This document shows, piece by piece, positions 1 to 8,500 of a stretch of DNA of 34,087 bases. The notes beneath the pieces are model-generated. The model worked only from the letters and a program-made list of their open reading frames with translations, had not been told where the DNA came from and ran no database searches. The translations under genes and the position numbers were made by a program. Every line of letters starts with the position of its first letter. Positions within the stretch are counted from its first letter, which is position 1. Source of the stretch: a virus; IMG/VR virus record IMGVR_UViG_3300020159_004774, positions 1 through 34,087 of that record; one strand, 5' to 3'.

Positions 1-2460
1 GAACACAGCGAATTTAACTTGATGAACATGTCAACTGGTGTCGCAAGCTACCTTTACACAAATAACTTTTCTTTAGGAGGTTATGTTGTTGGATTGGATG
101 GTAATCCAAGCAAAGGATACTTCACGGCTGGAGGGGTTAATTCCCTAGTTGCAAGTTCAACAGATGTAAATTGCCTGACAAGTCGTGTTGATTATATTAG
201 TCAAACCTTGAGTTTTGTTGGCTCTGCCAATTTGAAAACAAGATCGAACGGCAGGGCTGGCATAAGTGGAAATACAGCAACATCCTTCATTACTGGTGGA
301 TACAATCTCTTAAATACTGGAATTTATGAACCTTATAATGGATGCGTTCTGCCATTGCTTGCAAGTACTGAAACAATTGATCATGCAAGCGACACATCAT
401 TTGTTTTGTCAACAACCGTTTTGCAAGAACCTAGATGTGCTCAACAGACAGTTGCTAGACTTGATACCAAGGCATATTTAGCTGGAGGTCAGAAACTTAA
501 TTATGGAGGCTACGATACTGTTACCGGCAGTTGTATTCCAGTTACTTTGACTAATCCCGCAAACACTGAAATTTTAGATTTTTCCACTAGAGTTTTTAGT
601 TTGCAACCGTCTGCCAATCTTTCAAGTCCTGTTGTATCCTCCACTCTGGATGACAGATACAACAAAGGATACTTTTTGGAAGGGCAAATAATTGCAGGCG
701 CAAATATATCTGTTCAAAGTATTAACTATTCCACTAATGTATCTGCGACTGCCACATCAAGTTTCGGACAGTTTTTTGCCGGGAGCCTTTATCCCCAGAC
801 GGGATTAAATGAATATCCTTATTTCTTTAACGATTTAGACCCGCCAGATTCTGCAACATCATCTTTCCCAACCGGATCAATAAGTGTTGTTGGCGAAGCA
901 GTAACAAGCAAGTTTGTATATGCGACAGAAACATGGAATCATACAGCTATAAGTGACATCTTTATTGGTTCTGGCAGAGGTTGGAGTCCTGCATCACCTT
1001 ACAATAATTCACTAAATCCGGCTTATTTGTCTGGCAATACAACCAAGGGATATATTGAACAAACAAGAATAACATATTCCACAGAGGTAGCAACAAAAAT
1101 AACACAAAACATAACAGATTTGTTGTACAATGTTGCAGGATTTGGTGATGGAAACAATTTCGGTTACATCACTGAATGTGGAGGCATTTTTGGTGCAGAT
1201 TTGGCACAAAATTATGTTGCCGTCACCAACGCCAAAATGTCCAAAGTAACATATAGCACAGACACATCAGCTGCCTTGCTGAAGACTATTCCAGTTTCCA
1301 ATTCTGCTTTCTTGAGTGGTTTTGCAACTCTGTCAAAAGACCAAGAGAAAGCATTGATAGTGGGCGTTGCCAAAGCCACAAGCAATACAGTAATACCAGT
1401 TGCACAGTTTGTATATGCCACAGAAACCGCATCTACAATTAATTTGACCGGCACTACGGCATGGAATAGTTTTGCTACTGGTTACAAAGGCAGGCCGTTG
1501 ACAACCCAATTTGATGGAATATCATATGGATACATAAAAGCTTACAACACAACAACTTATAACAATTCAGATTTGTATACAAACATATTTGTAAGTAGTA
1601 GTGTTACAAAGTTGTCATATGCCACAAATACATATTCAATAATTAGTTACACCAATCCAGAAATAGGCGATGGTGGTGGCGACTTTGAAAACAGAGGGAC
1701 GGCTGGTTATGGATCGACCAGTCCTATTCAAATCAAGTGTTTGATAAATGGAAGCGAAACTCTCTGCCAAAGACAAGTACCTTCAATATTTAAATTCAGT
1801 TACACTACCGAGTCTTTTTCTTCAATTTCTCCTGACATATATCTAAGTTCCATGAAATACGAGGCAGAGCCTATTGGCAGCATGTATTGCGGGCTTTCTC
1901 CTTATGTCTTGCAAGCTGTCAGCTTTGCCTTTTCACAAGATGAGGAAGTTGTTCAACAGCAGGAACAGATCACATATGACAAATTTTACATAATAAAACT
2001 GAAGAATGGCAAAAATGTCGTGATTAACTTGGAAGACAAACCCGAGGCTAATTATTATGCTGGGCCTTTCAAATCCTACGAAGATGCGATGAATTTCCAA
2101 TACAAGCAAAAACAAGATATAGAGGTTTCACATAATATTGGTTATGTTGTCAGACGAGATCAAGGTTACGAGCAAATTCCAATAATCAAAAAAGTACATA
2201 GCAATCTTCCAAATTTGGAAACAAACGCAAAAACTTTGACTTATTCCAATAACGAAGATAGTTTATCCTCTGGGCTTCCAAAACTTGAATCAAGTGGCAT
2301 GGGATCGAAGGAAATTTTCAACGACCTATCAGTCAATAATCAGCCCCAAACTATAGAAATAGAATATCCCAAGTCAAATCTTCCAAAACTAGACAATATT
2401 GTGAAGATTGTGCCAGTTGATTCACATGTGACCATAGATACCAAGGAATTGATGGAATAA
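1..2460 (+). CDS. Giant kelch-like adhesin/tail-fibre paralogue, 5' end cut by window
   Basis: The frame is open from base 1, and its first codons (EHSEF) match the QHSEF stretch inside the next gene, so the true start lies outside the window; the TTG at 19 is not a credible start. About 819 codons are visible. They align throughout with the last ~810 residues of the following giant protein, sharing TGVASYLY, SGNTTKGYIEQT, the Gly-rich GDGGGDFENR and the C-terminal tail. Kelch-like turns (GYFTAGG, AYLAGG) are followed by Tyr-Ser-Thr strands, suggesting beta-propeller or beta-rich repeats. The C-terminus has a FYIIKLKNGKNVVINLEDK segment, then three LPxLE/D motifs. It is probably a virion surface or receptor-contact protein, inferred from architecture. 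It ends 78 bases before the next gene on the same strand. Confidence 0.8.
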   Translation, partial: EHSEFNLMNMSTGVASYLYTNNFSLGGYVVGLDGNPSKGYFTAGGVNSLVASSTDVNCLTSRVDYISQTLSFVGSANLKTRSNGRAGISGNTATSFITGGYNLLNTGIYEPYNGCVLPLLASTETIDHASDTSFVLSTTVLQEPRCAQQTVARLDTKAYLAGGQKLNYGGYDTVTGSCIPVTLTNPANTEILDFSTRVFSLQPSANLSSPVVSSTLDDRYNKGYFLEGQIIAGANISVQSINYSTNVSATATSSFGQFFAGSLYPQTGLNEYPYFFNDLDPPDSATSSFPTGSISVVGEAVTSKFVYATETWNHTAISDIFIGSGRGWSPASPYNNSLNPAYLSGNTTKGYIEQTRITYSTEVATKITQNITDLLYNVAGFGDGNNFGYITECGGIFGADLAQNYVAVTNAKMSKVTYSTDTSAALLKTIPVSNSAFLSGFATLSKDQEKALIVGVAKATSNTVIPVAQFVYATETASTINLTGTTAWNSFATGYKGRPLTTQFDGISYGYIKAYNTTTYNNSDLYTNIFVSSSVTKLSYATNTYSIISYTNPEIGDGGGDFENRGTAGYGSTSPIQIKCLINGSETLCQRQVPSIFKFSYTTESFSSISPDIYLSSMKYEAEPIGSMYCGLSPYVLQAVSFAFSQDEEVVQQQEQITYDKFYIIKLKNGKNVVINLEDKPEANYYAGPFKSYEDAMNFQYKQKQDIEVSHNIGYVVRRDQGYEQIPIIKKVHSNLPNLETNAKTLTYSNNEDSLSSGLPKLESSGMGSKEIFNDLSVNNQPQTIEIEYPKSNLPKLDNIVKIVPVDSHVTIDTKELME

Positions 2461-2475
2461 TACGAGTCTTTTCCA

Positions 2476-2483
2476 CATAAATA
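2476..2483 (+). promoter_or_regulatory. T4-late-promoter-like octamer CATAAATA
   Basis: CATAAATA is a one-mismatch copy of the T4 late element TATAAATA. It lies in the 78-base gap between the two giant adhesin genes, about 55 bases before the TTG start of the second. Similar octamers occur in several other gaps here. AT-richness makes chance occurrence likely for any single copy. Confidence 0.35.
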
Positions 2484-2488
2484 AGTCA

Positions 2489-2507
2489 AGTTATTAATCA
2501 AATAACT
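2489..2507. repeat. Small perfect inverted repeat between adhesin genes
   Basis: AGTTATT (2489-2495) and AATAACT (2501-2507) form a 7-bp A/T-rich stem with a 5-base AATCA loop. No T-run follows, so it is a poor intrinsic terminator. It could be an RNA processing hairpin or an operator, or be chance. Confidence 0.35.
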
Positions 2508-2538
2508 CATATATGTATGGCGAAAAAAGGCGTGAAAA

Positions 2539-5500
2539 TTGTCGGAATCATTTGTACCAAAACCTGTTTATCCACAAGAAATAGACAGTGATTATACATT
2601 ATTCAAGGTGTACAATACCTCTGAAACAACAATTTCACAAGACTTAAATCCGTTTGAATCAACGATATACATTGAACCAGTTGATGCTGACAATAATGAA
2701 CTTTGGGCCAATAATGGTTTTGCGAACATAAATGGCGAATTGTTGTATTACGATTCGGTTACCAAAGATCCAATTACAAACAAAGTCACGATATTACAAA
2801 ATTGCATAAGAAATCTTGGCGGTAAAAAACCGGCATACAACCCTTCTGGCACTGATATTCGTGGTTTCGTAATTGCCGAACATCACAATCAAATAGCTAG
2901 ATCAATAACCAATATTGAAAACTTTATCGGCTATCAAGAAAATCCAGATAAAGCCACTTTGGACTGGCGAATCAGAAATATGGCTCTGCAAAGTCCCATA
3001 GTCGATGATTATGGATGTCCAGATGTAAACTTCTCATACTTTATTGTTTCTCAAGATAGTTTGATCGGAACTACGATCAACTACAATCTAGACATTATTG
3101 GCACAAATTATGTTTTTGAGATTCAGTTCGGTGATGGCAAAAGCACTACAACAGAAAAGAACGGTATACATGTTTATGCTCCAAACACAATAATTGATCC
3201 TATTGTCAGCGTTACTACAAATACCTGCGAACAAGCTGTTAGCGGATTAATAAGAGAACAGGGCGATCAACCACAAGGTGCAGTGGCAGCAGTTGCATTT
3301 GAGGTATTGATTCCAGAAACTCCAACTCTTCCAGACATTAATGCTGATGTTGAAAATATTGTCCCAAACAACATTCTGCAACCACCTATTATATTCCCTT
3401 GCATAGGAAGTGATTTCGGGCCAATATCAATTCCTTCGATTATCAATATTGAACCACCGATCAATCTGCCTAGCACAGTCAGATTCGCTGACTTACCTGC
3501 AATTACAGATTTTATTGAAGTTGGTCCTATAGGAAATATTCCCAGCACTATAACAGTATCGCCTGCGTCAATTACTGGCACAATAGATTTGGAATTCGGG
3601 GGACTGTGTGTCACATGTTTTCCTGAAATAACAGTGACAAATGGAGTAGCGACAAATTATCCAAGACAAACTCCAGCAGAATGTTGCGATAGCAGTTCAG
3701 GTTCATCAAAAATAAGTAATTTACAAGTTGTTGTACATGATTTAAAACTATCCGGTAATACAGATTATGGTTTTATCAAGATGCTTCTTGAAAGTCCTTC
3801 TGGCAAAACATGTTTGTTGATGGGAAGTGCTTCTGGTACTAGTAATTTAACCGATACAGCAACTCTGACATTTAGTGACGCAGCTACAGATACAATTTAC
3901 AGTAAATTTGTAGGTAGTGGTACATACAAGCCTAGTCCTAATGGCAATCAAAACAGCAGAACAGCAGGCAGGGCTAATCTTGCTGGAAGTGCGCCAGCAC
4001 CATCTTATGGCACTCTGTTATCAAATTTTAATGATGATACTTTGGGTGGTGGTAGATGGAAATTATGGCTTGTATCCGGCAACACATCCATGACTGTATC
4101 TATAAATAAAGTTTGTCTGAAGGTTGCTTACGGTGCAAACAATAAGTGTTTTACTCCTATTTCTCCAAGCACGCCAGCAACACCGGCTACACCGGCTACA
4201 CCGGCTACGCCAACAACACCAACGCCTGTTTCTCCAGTAACTCCAACTACAATACCCAAGCCAGACGAAAGAGAAACCGGATACAATCTGTGTAGTGTTC
4301 TTGCGGAATTGCCTACTTTTAATAAAAATATAATTTCTTACAACAATGGCGAATTTACGATAAGAATCACAGAAAATTACAAAAATATATCAAAGTTTGT
4401 TCGTGTATCTAATTACTTATGCCCAGATGGCAAAACAACAATTCCCAACCCTCCAACTGTTTGGCTATGTCCTCCTAATACTGGCACTTGTGATTATGAA
4501 ATTGAATTTTCAAAATCTGTCAATAATATTATTTTTGGAGTCGCTGGTTCTGGATTAGCATCTACTGCCGGATACGAAATCTATTCTTTTACAAATAATA
4601 CAGGTTCTACTACATTGTCATTGCCGGGAATACAATGTGGATCAAGTGTTTCTGGGAACATTCTTACGACAGGAGGCACAGGAACTGGATATTGGGGTAA
4701 TGCTTATGTAAAAGTAACAGGTAGTCAGCAATTTACAAAATTAAGAATTCAGTCCGATAAAGCTTATTTACTTGCTGGTTCTATATTCTCAATTTGTGTT
4801 TCATCTGTTTCCCCTCCAACGCCATCGGCAACACCGGCAACGCCAGCAACGCCAGCAACGCCAGCAACGCCAGCAACGCCAGCAACGCCAGCAACGCCAG
4901 CAACACCGGCTACACCAGCAACACCATCGGCAACTCCAGCAACACCGGCTACACCATCGGCAACTCCAGCAACACCGGCAACACCGGCAACACCGGCAAC
5001 GCCAGCAACGCCAGCAACACCGGCAACACCGGCAACGCCATCGGCTACACCATCATCTGATCTTGGAAGATGTTTTTTTCGTAAAGTTGATGATAAAACC
5101 ATAGAAAAAGGGTTTAGAAATATAGGGGTTATCAATACTATTTCGTGTTCTGGGGACTGCCGAGTTTTTTATGGATATGTCCCTGTAGGTTCAAGATTAG
5201 AAAATCTCTCAAGTATTTATAATTGTGGCCCATGTTTTGGATTTATTTTAGGTCCGAACGGAGGAGGTTTTGCAGTTACATCTACAACTGTCAAAGATAT
5301 TGGTTCAATAAATAGCCTTGATGAGACGACATTAAATAGACCCCTTTTTATAACGACTATTGTTCCAGATGGTAAACGAATTCGTATAAGATCGCAGTCA
5401 TATGATAAAGATAATAATTATCTCAATGACCAAGTAAAGCACGGATTTGGCGTTATTCCCCAAGTAGGCGAATTGGTAGGAGGACCACTAATTTGGTCTG

Positions 5501-8500
5501 GCGGTCCATGTTCTTTGTACAGTGACAATTGGGGTATAGATAATACTCCGGGATTCCTAGACTATACATATTTTATAACTACCCAAGGCGGTGCTTTTTC
5601 TTATCTAGGTAAAATTTATTCATCACATGCAGATTTCGTAACTGGATTTTCGAGAGTCACGGAGCAACCAAGAGGACTTTGGCCAGCTGTCCCAGTATGG
5701 AAGCATGTTTTAACTGGTGCCGGGCCTGCTGCACCAATCTACCAAGTTATAAACAGAACAGATCCATATTTTACAAATTATTGTGATTTAGAAGGGTTCG
5801 GTCCCGCACCACCTGTTCCTTTTACCATGTACGAAAAAAATGCTACATCAATATCGGATCAAAAATTGAATTTAGAAAATTATATTATCAATTTGTTTCA
5901 GACAAATACGGCATATATTTCTGGAGGATCTACTATCCTCGATGCCACAGATGGTTCAACCCAAGCATCTTCCAGCACTTATAAATTTAACTTCAATTTA
6001 GAAACTCAAACGGCAAAATCTTCCGCTGATTTATCAACAGCAAACTATAATTTATCTGGTTGTTCCGGCAATAGGTTATCTGGATATTTTGCAGGAGGAC
6101 AAAACAATATTGTTTATTCTTCGCTGCAAAAAATAAATTATTCGTATGATCAAACAAGCACATTGCCTTCAATATTAGATAAAGGCTTACAAGGCTTGAA
6201 TGCATTGACAGACTTTACGGATAGAGGATTGTTTTTAGGTGGATTGGATTCAAACAATAATTTTTCTTCAAGCATAAATATATTGCAATATTCCACAGAT
6301 TTAATTACTAATTATTTGGGCACTGCTTTGCCTTACAATCTGTCGTATGCAACTTCAATATCGGCAACTATTTCAAATGGATATGTTTGCGGAGGATCAA
6401 CTTCTACTGTAGTAACGAGATCTCTTAAGGTAAATTATTCAACACTAACCTTAACAGAATCTCTTCCAACAAGTTTGAATACAGCATTGCAAGGAACTAT
6501 TGGTCTTGATGGCCAAGGCAGCAAAGGTTTTCTTTTATTTGGAGCGAACGAAGTTGTTACAGCTAACGCTTATAAAATTAATTTTTCTAATGATGTTTGC
6601 AGCGTTTTAACAGATGTAAATCTTACTAATCCAAGATGTTTTGGTGCTGGCATTTCAGACAGAGACACAAGAGGATTTGCTCTAGGAGGAAAGCAAAATA
6701 CAAACTTCAGTAATTTGATATTCTCCCAAGCAGATAAATTTGATTTTGGAACGGAAACAGCTTCGGTTTCTACATCGGCCCAACTTATCAAGCCTTTGTC
6801 TAACATGGTCGGAATTAGTCCATGTCAACCAATTTTGTCTGTAGGACAAACAGGATACGCTGCTGGTGGATACAATACCGAAATATTAAGCCAAGGAGAA
6901 AGCATTTGTTATGATAGCGACACAACATTTATAAATGCTTCACTTTCTTTACAAAATCCTAATCAAAATCTTACTGGTCTTTCCGCCAATTGTGATTACG
7001 GTTATTTTGCTGGTGGCAATACTGGAACGCTAACAAAAAATATTCAAAAAATTGTCTACGGCACAGGACAAGTAACAGGCGTAATAATATCAGAATTGAG
7101 TTCTAGTCGTGAAAGTTTATCTGCTTTATCAAACAACATAGATGCGGGATATTTCTTGGGAGGAAACACAGGAGCAGCGGTAAACAATATCGATAAAATT
7201 ACTTATATAACAGATATCACATCTGCAAGCCCATCAACTTTGTTACAAGCAAGATATGGCGCATTCTCAACAAATCAATTCAACATAAAGGGATTTATTT
7301 CTGGGGGAAGCACAGGAGTATCTTCTATTTCAACATCAGAAAAAATCAATTTTGTGACTGATGTAGTTTCCGCAGCATCCATGTCATCGCTTAGTGTACC
7401 AAGATCTTTTGGATCAAGTATTACTTATGCAGCAGATGCGGGATTAATGCTTGGTGGTGTTAACACAACAACATACTATGACATATCTGAAAAATTATCA
7501 TTTAGTAATGAAGTTGTTTCGGTCGTGGCTTCCGCTACGCTTTCTGCCAATTTCGCTTACACAGCTGGGATGACTAACGGATTTTCAACAGGCTATGTTA
7601 CAGGGGGATCAACATCTAATACTACATTTAGCAATTTAACACAAAAAATTTCTTTTAGCAATTTGACTACATCCAACTCTGCAAGTGCAAGTTTGTGTAC
7701 TGCAAGAAAATCACATGCTTGCGTATCATCTTTCTGCAATTATGATTATCAAAACTCCAGTCATATATGGATGCCAAACAGTAAAAACCAAGGGTATTTG
7801 AATTATCAGAAAATATATCATGATACAGATGTTTCTTCATACAGTACTCAGAGTCAGCTAATCGATCCATCTGACTTCACTGACTACCAAAATATAATAA
7901 CTTGTTCTGGTAATGGCGATGCTGGTTATTTGAGTTTGTATTACTCATCGGGAGACACATCTACATTTAGGTTCCTGAAATTCAATTATGCAAACGAAGT
8001 ATTGGAAACTATTTCCGCCAGTCTTGAAAAAGGCTATGTGGCAAGCGTTTATTCTTGTGGATCTTTGGGTTATTTTTCTGGAGGAATTGATCCTTTTGGA
8101 GAAGGGACATATCTTAATAAAACAGATTTAATTATTTATTCCAACGATACTTTGTATGCTGCCACAGCTGCTGATTTGTCAGAACCGAGATATGGTGCAT
8201 CTGGCATATCAAATTCAAACATAGCTGGCTACATCCAAGGAGGATATTCAAGAGCACCTGTAAAAACAGCTGACAAACTTAGTTTTTCAAACAATACAAC
8301 ATCTAGGGTATCTACGGCAGACCTAAATTATGGAAGATATAAGGCTGCTGGTTGTGATGGAAATGCTGGTAAAGGTTATGTAGCTGGAGGATCAAGTTCC
8401 GGCACATACTTGAATCAAATGGAATTCACGCTTTATTCCCAAGATATAAATTTTACATCAACAACTGCTTCGTTGACTGTGGCAAGAGATAATTTGGCTG

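Noticed and set aside
19-21. TTG at 19 as the start of the first gene
   Set aside because: The frame is open to base 1 and matches the interior of the paralogue, so the gene begins outside the window.
4819-5055. Possible CRISPR array
   Set aside because: The repeats are contiguous 9-base coding units without unique spacers, and no cas1/cas2 or effector gene is present. The Cas4-like nuclease alone does not imply CRISPR.
4764-5135. Open frames on both strands across the Thr-Pro-Ala repeat (V-A-G repeats on minus; Gln-Arg and Ser-Asn repeats on plus)
   Set aside because: They are products of the 9-base repeat lacking stops in any frame; the giant adhesin frame explains the region, and these have no ribosome sites or non-repeat protein content.
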